NCBI GenBank assembly: GCA_030017395.1
Contig: JASEIZ010000133.1
Location: 1 to 6,077 of the forward strand
Source of the DNA: Desulfobacterales bacterium
GTDB taxonomy: Bacteria > Desulfobacterota > Desulfobacteria > Desulfobacterales > ETH-SRB1
Length of the DNA: 6,077 bases
Direction: 5' to 3'
A program made the position numbers and the translations under genes. The notes under the pieces are model-generated. The model saw only the letters and a program-made list of their open reading frames with translations. It did not search any database and was not told the origin of the DNA. Each line of letters begins with the position of its first letter. Position 1 is the first letter of the stretch. Of the stretch, positions 1-6,077 are shown in pieces.

Positions 1-1
1 T

Positions 2-748
2 ACAGGGGCAGCTTTGGCTGAATACTTCATGTATAAGAAACAACATACTTCAATAATTTATGATGATCTCTCCAAACAGGCACAAGCTTATCGACAAATG
101 TCTCTTCTATTAAGAAGACCACCTGGCCGAGAAGCTTATCCGGGAGATGTTTTCTACTTGCATTCCCGTCTCTTGGAAAGAGCAGCTAAATTAAGTTCTC
201 AGTTAGGTGAGGGGAGTCTTACGGCTCTACCAATAGTTGAGACTCAAGCTGGAGATGTTTCAGCTTATATTCCCACTAATGCAATTTCAATTACCGATGG
301 ACAAATATTTTTATCGGCTGATCTATTCAATGCCGGGATCCGACCTGCTATTAATGTGGGTATTTCCGTATCTAGAGTAGGATCCGCGGCTCAGATAAAA
401 GCTATGAAAAAGGTAGCTGGAAAATTGAAATTAGAGTTAGCTCAATTTGCAGAGTTGGAAGCCTTTGCACAATTTGCTTCCGATCTTGATAAAGCTACTC
501 AAGATCAGTTGGCAAGGGGTCAACGATTACGTGAGTTGCTCAAACAATCTCAGTCGGCTCCTTTGAAAGTAGAAGAACAAATAGCTACTATTTATACCGG
601 AACGAATGGATACCTAGATATATTAGAGATAGCACAGGTGAGAAAATTTCTCGTTCAGTTACGCGAGTATTTGATAAAGAATAAACCTCAGTTTGGAGAA
701 ATTATACGTTCTACTGGTACATTTACGGAAGAAGCAAAAGCTCTTCTG
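2..748 (+). CDS. atpA: Chloroplast-type ATP synthase F1 subunit alpha, internal to C-terminal fragment (truncated at left edge, chimeric at right)
   Basis: The frame is open from base 2 (T-G-A-A-L-A-E-Y-F-M-Y); the first in-frame TTG at 14 is an internal Leu, not a start. The protein matches the alpha subunit of the CF1 rotary ATP synthase on the thylakoid membrane. Visible landmarks, numbered from base 14 as residue 1: the IIYDDLSK strand with the Walker B-type Asp (14-21), the LLLRRPPGREAYPGDVFYLH segment (31-50), the ATP synthase alpha/beta signature PAINVGISVS (111-120) with the Arg-finger R121, and the C-terminal helical domain from AQFAELEAFAQFASDLD onward. Near-identity to land-plant plastid AtpA is strong. 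EEQIATIYTG and FLVQLREYL resemble bryophyte or charophyte versions more than flowering plants (recollection, not a search). The normal C-terminal tail (about 15-20 residues after the LLKEA helix) is missing because the frame runs into RpoB. Probably contaminating plastid sequence joined to a bacterial contig. Confidence 0.93.
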
Positions 749-757
749 GAAGAGGCT
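728..757 (+). other. Chimeric junction between plastid atpA and bacterial rpoB
   Basis: The reading frame passes without a stop from AtpA (ending PQFGEIIRSTGTFTEEA) to RpoB (starting around ELSTSGQVILYDGRTG). The switch falls in T-E-E-A-K-A-L-L-E-E-A-E-L. Plastid AtpA has an equivalent FTEEAEALLKEA helix, and bacterial beta has a similar acidic Glu/Lys-rich LL..A stretch just before (L/P)(S/T)TSGQ. The joint can therefore be placed only within about 30 bases. A joint at a short similar sequence is what an assembler, or PCR chimera formation, would produce. The exact base is inference. Confidence 0.8.
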
Positions 758-1186
758 GAACTGAGTACATCCGGTCAGGTTATATTGTACGATGGACGTA
801 CAGGCAGACCTTTTAATGAAAAGATCACTGTTGGAGTGATGTATATGATGAAACTTCATCATCTTGTTGATGACAAGATGCATGCAAGGTCTATCGGGCC
901 TTATTCACTTGTAACTCAGCAGCCTCTTGGAGGAAAAGCCCAGTTTGGAGGCCAACGACTTGGCGAAATGGAGGTTTGGGCAATGGAGGCTTATGGGGCT
1001 GCTTATGCTCTGCAGGAGTTTCTTACGGTTAAGTCTGATGACATGGCAGGAAGAACACGTATGTATGAAAAGATTGTAAAAGGTCAAAACGTACTGGAGC
1101 CGGGTTTGCCGGAGTCTTTTAAGGTTTTGACAAAAGAGTTGCAGAGTTTGGGCATGGATATAGCCCTTCTGGAAGAAAAGCAGTAA
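749..1186 (+). CDS. rpoB: RNA polymerase subunit beta, C-terminal fragment (about 142 residues)
   Basis: This is the C-terminal end of the catalytic beta subunit of bacterial RNA polymerase, which is normally about 1350 residues in proteobacteria. Seen in order: TSGQVILYDGRTGRPF, the VGVMYMMKLHHLVDDKMHARS block that lies near the active centre, the highly conserved QQPLGGKAQFGGQRLGEMEVWA segment (switch 3 / clamp-contacting region), YGAAYALQEFLTVKSDD, and the C-terminal GLPESFKVLTKELQSLGMDI helix that packs on beta'. The stop is TAA at 1184-1186. The more than 1200 preceding residues are absent; their place is taken in frame by plastid AtpA sequence. The true gene presumably continues to the left on the real chromosome. 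It lies 219 bp upstream of rpoC in the same direction, the usual rpoBC order. Identity is certain; the 5' boundary given is arbitrary within the junction. Confidence 0.95.
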   Translation, partial: EEAELSTSGQVILYDGRTGRPFNEKITVGVMYMMKLHHLVDDKMHARSIGPYSLVTQQPLGGKAQFGGQRLGEMEVWAMEAYGAAYALQEFLTVKSDDMAGRTRMYEKIVKGQNVLEPGLPESFKVLTKELQSLGMDIALLEEKQ

Positions 1187-1267
1187 AACAGAACAGTTAA
1201 CACTTAACGCATTTTGTAAAAGTAATTTTTTTAACTCCACAAGTTTATTATAATTGACAGGTTTTTA

Positions 1268-1376
1268 AAAAAGTCGTTACTCCGGTGAAACCGGGGCCAT
1301 AATAGTCACAACCATCTGAAAACAATAGACTTTTGTCCCTTTCTAAACGACAGGAATTGTGCGTTTTCGACTTTTT
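1268..1376. repeat. Palindromic, MITE/REP-like intergenic element with 9-bp terminal inverted repeats
   Basis: Perfect inverted termini AAAAAGTCG (1268-1276) and CGACTTTTT (1368-1376) bound a 109-bp segment in the rpoB-rpoC gap. Just inside the left end is a GC-rich hairpin: CTCCGG (1280-1285), loop TGAAA, CCGGGG (1291-1296), with one G-T pair. Near the right end is a weaker TGTC (1334-1337)/GACA (1349-1352) pairing. This layout (AAAGTCGT, then CCGGTGAAACCGG near one end and CGACTTTTT at the other) resembles degenerate copies of a dispersed intergenic repeat I associate from memory with Desulfobacterales genomes. That link is unverified. It contains no gene and no target-site duplication I could see. 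The left hairpin lacks a following T-run, so it is not an intrinsic terminator. Confidence 0.5.
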
Positions 1377-1405
1377 AAGAAACCATTATAATTAGGAAAT
1401 ATAAA

Positions 1406-4400
1406 ATGGAAATTTTATACGATTTTTTTGCTAAGCCTGTTAATCCAAAGGATTATTCAGGTATTAAGATCGGACTGGCATCGCCGGAACAGATTCTAAA
1501 ATGGTCGCACGGAGAGATTAAAAAACCGGAGACAGTCAATTATCGAACTTTTAAACCTGAACGAGATGGTCTTTTCTGTGCAAAGATTTTTGGCCCTACC
1601 AAAGACTATGAATGCAATTGCGGCAAATACAAGCGCATGAAACACAGAGGGGTTATTTGTGAAAAGTGTGGAGTGGAGGTTATTCAGTCCAAGGTGCGAA
1701 GAGAGCGTATGGCGCATATCAAACTTGCCACTCCTTGCGCACATATATGGTTTTTAAAAAGTCTTCCAAGCAAGATAGGTAATTTGCTTGATCTTACCCT
1801 TAAACATATTGAAAAAGTTCTTTATTTTGACAACTATATTGTAATTGATCCAAAGGGTACAAGTTTAACTCGTGGCGAGCTTTTATCGGAAGATAAATAT
1901 CATGAAGCTCTTGAAACTTATGAGGCAAAATTTGAAGCAGGCATAGGTGCCGAGGCTGTGAAGGAGCTCTTGAAAAGAATAAATCTTGATGAAGAATATA
2001 AAAAACTTAGGGAAGATATTCGTGCTACGAGTTCGGTGCTAAAGCGTCAAAAGCTTGCCAAACGGATCAAAATAATCGATGCATTCAGACGATCAGGATT
2101 GGACCCTGCTTGGATGATAATGGATGTTATCCCTGTTCTTCCTCCTGATTTGCGTCCATTGGTCCCTCTTGAAGGTGGTAGATTCGCCACCTCTGATTTA
2201 AACGATCTCTATCGCAGGGTTATTAACCGAAATAATCGTTTAAAACGCCTGATCGACTTAAATGCACCTGATATTATTGTTCGAAATGAAAAAAGAATGC
2301 TTCAGGAATCGGTTGATGTCCTGTTTGATAACGGCCGGCATGGCAGAGTTATTACAGGAACCAACAAGCGTCCGTTGAAATCTCTTAGCGATACCTTAAA
2401 GGGAAAGCAGGGTCGTTTTCGTCAGAATTTGCTTGGGAAGAGGGTAGATTATTCCGGCCGCACCGTTATAACAATTGGGCCGAATCTTAGGCTTCATCAG
2501 TGCGGCCTGCCAAAGAAGATGGCACTCGAGTTGTTTAAGCCTTTTGTTTATTGTCGCCTTGAGCAGAAAGAGCTTGTTTCTACGGTAAAGAGTGCCAAGA
2601 AGATGGTAGAACGTGAGATTCCGGAAGTTTGGGATACACTGGATGAGGTAGTTAAGGAGTATCCGGTTATGCTTAACCGCGCCCCTACACTTCATCGGCT
2701 TGGTATCCAGGCCTTTGAGCCCATCCTGATTGAAGGTAAGGCTATTCAATTGCACCCCTTGGTTTGTACCGCATTTAATGCTGACTTTGACGGAGATCAA
2801 ATGGCTGTTCATGTGCCTCTTTCTGTAGAAGCGCAAATAGAGGCCAGAGCTTTAATGCTATCCAGCAATAATATCCTTTCTCCTGCAAGCGGAAGTCCTA
2901 TTATTATTCCAAGTCAGGACATTGTTTTGGGCATCTATTATATGACAAGAGAGATAAGGGGAGTTAAAGGGGAAGGCAAGATCTTTGCCGATCCCGAGGA
3001 GGTTAGATCCGCATATGATTCAAAAGTGGTTGATCTCCATGCCGGAATTGTTGTTCGGATAAGCGGGGAAAGGGTAAACACAACGGTGGGACGTATCCTG
3101 TTGTGGGAAATCATGCCTCAGGATAACATCTTGTCGATAAGACATATCATGGTTTCTTCCGAGGATGAAATAAAGCTTGTGCTTAAAAAGATAAAGTCAG
3201 GTACTGATTTTGCAGACATGGTGAGCAAGTATTCCCAGAGCCTTGACAAGGAGAACGACGGGATCCTCGGCTTGCTTGCAAAGGATGAGTTTAAGAGAAC
3301 ATTTGATATAAAAGAGGCCGAAGTTGATGCGGTTTTTTCTCTTGCACCAGGTGAAATCAGCGACATAATATTTGTCAACGGCAATTATCATATTTTTGAA
3401 ATAATCAGCAAACGTCCGGAGATACCTTTTCATACGGTCAACAAGGTAATGAATAAAAAAACGTTACGCGATCTTGTCGATTATGTATACAGAAGTCGCG
3501 GGCCAAAGGCCACAGTCATTCTTTCCGACAGGTTGAAAGATATTGGTTATAGATACTCAACAAAAGGAGGCCTTTCTATTTCGATTGATGATATGATTAT
3601 TCCAGAAGCCAAATGGAATATTTTAAAAAAAGCGGAAAAGCAGGTCGGCGAGATGAACGGGCAGTATACTGAAGGTTTAATAACCCAGGGTGAAAAATAT
3701 AACAAGGTCGTGGATATATGGGCAAAGGCGACAGATGATGTGGCCGACGAGATGATGAAATCCATGAAGATGGCCTCGACAATCGATAAGCAAGGAGCCC
3801 CGGTTCTTGATAAAAAAGGGAATTCCGTTGTCAGGGAAAGCTTCAACTCAATATATATGATGGCTGATTCAGGCGCAAGAGGCAGTAAGGATCAAATGCG
3901 CCAGTTGGCAGGTATGCGCGGCCTTATGGCAAAGCCCTCGGGCGAGATTATTGAGACACCTATTACCGCTAACTTCAGGGAAGGGCTTTCTGTGCTTCAA
4001 TATTTTATTTCAACTCACGGAGCTAGGAAGGGTCTTGCGGATACAGCGTTAAAGACGGCAAATTCGGGATATCTTACAAGGCGGCTTGCAGATGTTGCTC
4101 AAGACTGTGTGATAGTTAAAGATGATTGCGGAACAATGTTGGGAGTTGAGGTTGAGGCTTTAATGGAGGGAGGAGAAGTTATCCAGCGTCTTGGTGAACG
4201 TATTTTGGGCCGTATTGCTATGGAGGATATCCGTGATCCGTTTACAGATGAGATGCTTGTAATGACCGGCGAGGAGTTTAACGAGCCATTGGTACAGAGG
4301 ATTGAAGATGCCGGACTGACAAAAGTAAAGATAAGGTCGGTTCTGACTTGCAAGTCAAAACATGGTGTATGCGCTAAATGTTATGGGCGTGACCTTTCCC

Positions 4401-5818
4401 ACGGAAGAATGGTTGAAATAGGTCAGGCTGTGGGAATTATGGCAGCGCAATCGATTGGTGAGCCTGGAACACAATTAACCATGCGCACCTTTCACATTGG
4501 AGGAACGGCTAGTCGTCGAGCTGAACAGGCGGATATAAAAGCTCGAGTAAGTGGAACGATAAAATATATCAACCTTAATATCGTAAAAAACGATGAAAAT
4601 GAATTTGTGGTTATGGACCGCCGCGGCGGTGAATTCGCAATAATTGGTGATAAAGGGAGAGAGAGAGAAAGATTTCCTGTTATATATGGCGCTCATCTTG
4701 TTGTACGTGATGGGCAGGAGGTTAATGTCGACGATCTTCTTACAAGATGGGATCCTTATACTACGCCAATTATTACAGAGATTGACGGAATTGTTAAATT
4801 CGGCGACATTATACCAGGAAAGACCATGCAGGAAAAGGTGGACCCTGTTACAGGCAAATCAAGTCGCATGATTATCGAAAGCAAAACCTCTGATGAAGCT
4901 CCAAGGATTTCCATTAAAGACAAATCCGGCAAGACAGGCAATCTTTCTATATCAAAGGGAGTCGCGCGTTATTTATTGCCCGTTAATGCTATTCTTCTTG
5001 TTGATGAGGGAGATGAAGTTAAGGCGGGTACCATTCTTGCCAAGCTTCCGCGTGCAACAACTAAAACCAAGGATATTACAGGTGGTCTTCCAAGGGTGGC
5101 CGAGCTTTTTGAGGTTCGCAAGCCAAAAGAGATTGCCGTTTTGAGCGAAATAGACGGATATGTTTCTATATCAAGAAGCACAAAAAAAGACAAACAGAAA
5201 GTAACTGTAACGCCCATAGCTGCCGGTGATAAAAAAGAATATCTTATTCAACGCGGCAAACATATAAATGTTTTTGAAGGTGATTTTATTAAAGCCGGCG
5301 AACCCATTATTAGCGGTGCGGCCATTCCACAGGATATTTTAAATATCAAAGGTGAGATAGCATTGGCTCGCTATCTTGTTGATGAGGTTCAGGAAGTATA
5401 CCGTTTACAGGGCGTCCGAATTAATGATAAACATATCGAGGTAATTGTTCGGCAGATGATGAGACGAGTTAAGGTTGTTGATGTCGGAGATACGGATCTT
5501 GTCGCTGAGGAGCAGATGGAGAAAACTAAATTTGAGGAGGTTAACATGGCGGTGATCGAAAAAGGCGGAAAACCTGCCGTTGCTGAACCCTTTATTCTTG
5601 GAATTACTAAAGCATCGCTTAGCACAGATAGTTTTATTTCTGCGGCTTCATTTCAGGAAACGACTAAAGTTCTGACAAATGCAAGTGTTGCCGGCACTGT
5701 TGATTATTTGCACGGTCTTAAGGAAAATGTAATAATGGGAAGAATTATTCCTGCCGGTACTGGGATTTACTTATACAATGATATAGCTATTGATCAGAAA
5801 ACCAGCCTTACAGGGTAA
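1406..5818 (+). CDS. rpoC: DNA-directed RNA polymerase subunit beta' with an inserted parvulin-type PPIase domain (1470 residues)
   Basis: Complete beta' subunit, forming the RNA polymerase active centre with beta. ATG 1406 is preceded by AGGA (1394-1397) at an 8-nt spacing; the protein begins MEILYDFF like family members. Landmarks: zinc ribbon C70, C72, C85, C88; VDYSGRTVI (348-355); RAPTLHR (425-431); catalytic NADFDGD 458-464 with the three Mg-binding Asp residues; an extra parvulin-like domain ~573-671; rim helices ~733-788 with EKYNK 763-767; bridge helix ~864-893; second zinc site C908, C982, C989, C992; trigger loop T1025-M1026-R1027-T1028-F1029-H1030, interrupted by an SI3-like insertion (~1037-1219); ITGGLPRVAELFE 1224-1236; and C-terminal LGITKASLSTDSF and ENVIMGRIIPAGTG. 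By alignment from memory, these residues sit 86-94 positions later than in E. coli beta' after the parvulin insert, and at identical numbers before position 464. A further ~8-residue expansion lies at ~790-808. No frameshift is visible. Probably cotranscribed with rpoB. Confidence 0.99.
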   Translation: MEILYDFFAKPVNPKDYSGIKIGLASPEQILKWSHGEIKKPETVNYRTFKPERDGLFCAKIFGPTKDYECNCGKYKRMKHRGVICEKCGVEVIQSKVRRERMAHIKLATPCAHIWFLKSLPSKIGNLLDLTLKHIEKVLYFDNYIVIDPKGTSLTRGELLSEDKYHEALETYEAKFEAGIGAEAVKELLKRINLDEEYKKLREDIRATSSVLKRQKLAKRIKIIDAFRRSGLDPAWMIMDVIPVLPPDLRPLVPLEGGRFATSDLNDLYRRVINRNNRLKRLIDLNAPDIIVRNEKRMLQESVDVLFDNGRHGRVITGTNKRPLKSLSDTLKGKQGRFRQNLLGKRVDYSGRTVITIGPNLRLHQCGLPKKMALELFKPFVYCRLEQKELVSTVKSAKKMVEREIPEVWDTLDEVVKEYPVMLNRAPTLHRLGIQAFEPILIEGKAIQLHPLVCTAFNADFDGDQMAVHVPLSVEAQIEARALMLSSNNILSPASGSPIIIPSQDIVLGIYYMTREIRGVKGEGKIFADPEEVRSAYDSKVVDLHAGIVVRISGERVNTTVGRILLWEIMPQDNILSIRHIMVSSEDEIKLVLKKIKSGTDFADMVSKYSQSLDKENDGILGLLAKDEFKRTFDIKEAEVDAVFSLAPGEISDIIFVNGNYHIFEIISKRPEIPFHTVNKVMNKKTLRDLVDYVYRSRGPKATVILSDRLKDIGYRYSTKGGLSISIDDMIIPEAKWNILKKAEKQVGEMNGQYTEGLITQGEKYNKVVDIWAKATDDVADEMMKSMKMASTIDKQGAPVLDKKGNSVVRESFNSIYMMADSGARGSKDQMRQLAGMRGLMAKPSGEIIETPITANFREGLSVLQYFISTHGARKGLADTALKTANSGYLTRRLADVAQDCVIVKDDCGTMLGVEVEALMEGGEVIQRLGERILGRIAMEDIRDPFTDEMLVMTGEEFNEPLVQRIEDAGLTKVKIRSVLTCKSKHGVCAKCYGRDLSHGRMVEIGQAVGIMAAQSIGEPGTQLTMRTFHIGGTASRRAEQADIKARVSGTIKYINLNIVKNDENEFVVMDRRGGEFAIIGDKGRERERFPVIYGAHLVVRDGQEVNVDDLLTRWDPYTTPIITEIDGIVKFGDIIPGKTMQEKVDPVTGKSSRMIIESKTSDEAPRISIKDKSGKTGNLSISKGVARYLLPVNAILLVDEGDEVKAGTILAKLPRATTKTKDITGGLPRVAELFEVRKPKEIAVLSEIDGYVSISRSTKKDKQKVTVTPIAAGDKKEYLIQRGKHINVFEGDFIKAGEPIISGAAIPQDILNIKGEIALARYLVDEVQEVYRLQGVRINDKHIEVIVRQMMRRVKVVDVGDTDLVAEEQMEKTKFEEVNMAVIEKGGKPAVAEPFILGITKASLSTDSFISAASFQETTKVLTNASVAGTVDYLHGLKENVIMGRIIPAGTGIYLYNDIAIDQKTSLTG
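3122..3418 (+). other. Parvulin/PpiC-type peptidyl-prolyl isomerase domain inserted in RpoC (residues ~573-671)
   Basis: Between TTVGRILLWEIMPQ and EIPFHTVNKVMNKK, which are adjacent in ordinary beta' (E. coli [28 protein letters not shown]), lie about 99 extra residues. They read as a single parvulin fold: strand LSIRHIMVSS (576-585), helix EDEIKLVLKKIKSG (586-599), helix DFADMVSKYS (601-610), loop and GILG (619-622), helix around KEAEVDAVFSLAPGE (636-650), and strand ISDIIFVNGNYHIFEIISK (651-669). These correspond to the family's RHIL, GADFAELAKKYS, GGDLG, F..AAF.L.PGE.S and GYHII.V motifs. The parvulin histidines are H580 and H662 and the conserved Phe is F633. The usual Cys/Asp position reads as Ser (about S612) and the Met as F629. 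Base composition and codon use look like the rest of rpoC, so there is no sign of recent insertion. Confidence 0.88.
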
Positions 5819-5829
5819 ACACGTTTGGT

Positions 5830-5864
5830 ATTTTATAAGGTTTTAAATATATTTAACTTAAAAT
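5830..5864. repeat. AT-rich imperfect inverted repeat just after rpoC
   Basis: Twelve bases past the rpoC stop, ATTTTATAAGGTT and AACTTAAAAT can pair (with bulges) around a perfect 14-bp palindrome TTAAATATATTTAA at 5843-5856. The stem is almost all A-T and has no GC-rich core followed by a T-run, so I do not call it an intrinsic terminator. It may be a weak 3' end structure or simply AT-rich chance pairing. Confidence 0.25.
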
Positions 5865-5879
5865 TATCGCACAAAATGC

Positions 5880-5906
5880 TTGACAATGAGACAGTATATA
5901 TATAGA
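5880..5906 (+). promoter_or_regulatory. Possible sigma-70-type promoter downstream of rpoC
   Basis: A perfect TTGACA -35 match (5880-5885) is followed by a TATATATATAGA tract. TATAGA at 5901-5906 gives a short 15-nt spacer; the 17-nt alternative TAGAGA (5903-5908) is a poor -10. If used, transcripts would have a leader of about 140 nt before the ATG at 6056. AT-rich sequence makes chance matches common. Confidence 0.3.
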
Positions 5907-6028
5907 GAATCATCTTTTGTCAAAACTTGATAACTTTGTTAAATATTATTTATTTGGCTGCTTGTAGATTTCAGAACTTTGCAAATATAATTATATGGCG
6001 AGTGGAGACCTTTGCAGAACGAGACATT

Positions 6029-6054
6029 TTTTCGTCAGGCAAGGAAGGCGAAAA
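6029..6054 (+). promoter_or_regulatory. Hairpin overlapping a candidate ribosome binding site at the right edge
   Basis: TTTTCG (6029-6034) can pair with CGAAAA (6049-6054), extended inward by one T-G and one C-G pair, enclosing a purine-rich loop that holds AAGGAAGG (6041-6048). The structure would partly cover the Shine-Dalgarno-like GGAAGG for the ATG at 6056. It could equally be part of a palindromic repeat or the end of an insertion element, since the upstream GGAGACCTTTGCA (6004-6016) looks like repeat-associated sequence I have seen in related genomes (recollection only). Confidence 0.3.
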
Positions 6055-6055
6055 T

Positions 6056-6077
6056 ATGAGCACCGATGCTTCACTTC
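6056..6077 (+). CDS. Possible start of an unrecognised gene, cut by the window edge
   Basis: ATG 6056 follows GGAAGG (6043-6048) with a 7-nt gap and reads M-S-T-D-A-S-L before the edge. Seven residues are too few to identify. It does not read like ribosomal protein S12 (rpsL), the usual gene after rpoC in proteobacteria. An alternative open frame from ATG 5995 lacks a ribosome binding site. The bases could also be non-coding repeat. Confidence 0.25.

Noticed and set aside
14..1186. A novel natural AtpA-RpoB fusion protein
   Set aside because: Each half is a near-ordinary fragment of a different, unrelated essential protein from different kinds of organism, and the switch lies at a short region of similarity. 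A chimeric assembly explains it far better.
1249..1259. Promoter elements TATAAT (1249-1254) and overlapping TTGACA (1254-1259) upstream of rpoC
   Set aside because: Each hexamer lacks a partner at 16-18 nt: T-run only upstream of TATAAT, and TTACTC or similar downstream of TTGACA. In AT-rich DNA this is likely chance.
1280..1296. Rho-independent terminator between rpoB and rpoC
   Set aside because: The CCGG hairpin is not followed by a run of T; it is followed by GCCATAATAGTC. It is better explained as part of the palindromic element.
1387..1392. TATAAT just before rpoC as a -10 box
   Set aside because: It sits only 13 bases before the ATG, the best -35 (TTTCGA) is poor, and it would leave almost no leader and begin near the ribosome binding site.
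2396..2836. 146-residue antisense open frame within rpoC
   Set aside because: It is opposite a strongly conserved part of rpoC including the catalytic loop, has no recognisable family features, and is explained by the codon pattern of the sense gene.
4514..5062. Second foreign insertion, in the trigger loop
   Set aside because: This ~183-residue stretch aligns with the SI3 insertion of proteobacterial beta' (GAxLxVxDGxxV, WDPYTTPIITEIDGIVKFGD), so it is ordinary for the lineage.
5995..6077. Alternative gene start at ATG 5995 (MASGDLCRTRHFF...)
   Set aside because: No ribosome binding site precedes it, the product is Arg/Cys-rich and low in typical coding pattern, and the GGAAGG-ATG 6056 pair in another frame is better placed.

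Overview
The window has two parts of different origin. Most of it (about 750 to the end) is a moderately AT-rich bacterial chromosome segment carrying the 3' end of rpoB and a complete rpoC, the large subunits of RNA polymerase. Residues in the beta C-terminus and throughout beta' look proteobacterial, closest in my recollection to sulfate-reducing Desulfobacterota (Desulfobacterales-like). That placement is inference from memory and was not searched. The first ~750 bases instead encode the C-terminal half of a chloroplast-type ATP synthase alpha subunit (AtpA), of a streptophyte (bryophyte, charophyte or fern-like) flavour.

Layout: 2 to ~750, AtpA fragment, open at the left edge. ~728-757, an in-frame switch from AtpA to RpoB inside a stretch where both families have a similar acidic Leu-Leu-Glu-Glu-Ala helix. 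~750-1186, the last ~142 residues of RpoB. 1187-1405, an unusually long rpoB-rpoC gap that contains a ~109-bp element with 9-bp terminal inverted repeats. 1406-5818, rpoC (1470 residues). 5819-6055, an AT-rich intergenic stretch with a possible promoter and a hairpin. 6056-6077, a possible start of an unrecognised gene, or part of a repeat.

The AtpA-RpoB reading frame is most simply a chimeric assembly (plastid DNA joined to a bacterial contig at a short similar sequence). It should not be read as a natural fusion gene unless reads across the joint prove it.

The most interesting biology is inside rpoC. Beta' has all its usual parts: zinc ribbon, NADFDGD catalytic loop, rim helices, bridge helix, trigger loop interrupted by a proteobacterial SI3-type insertion, and second zinc site. 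In addition, a ~99-residue parvulin-type (PpiC/rotamase) peptidyl-prolyl isomerase domain is inserted in frame at residues ~573-671, about 90 residues before the rim-helix segment where DksA and ppGpp act in E. coli. The signature active-site histidines are kept, but the Cys/Asp position appears to be Ser and the Met position Phe, so it may be a weak enzyme or a binding module. An RNA polymerase with a built-in prolyl-isomerase fold is the main lead here.
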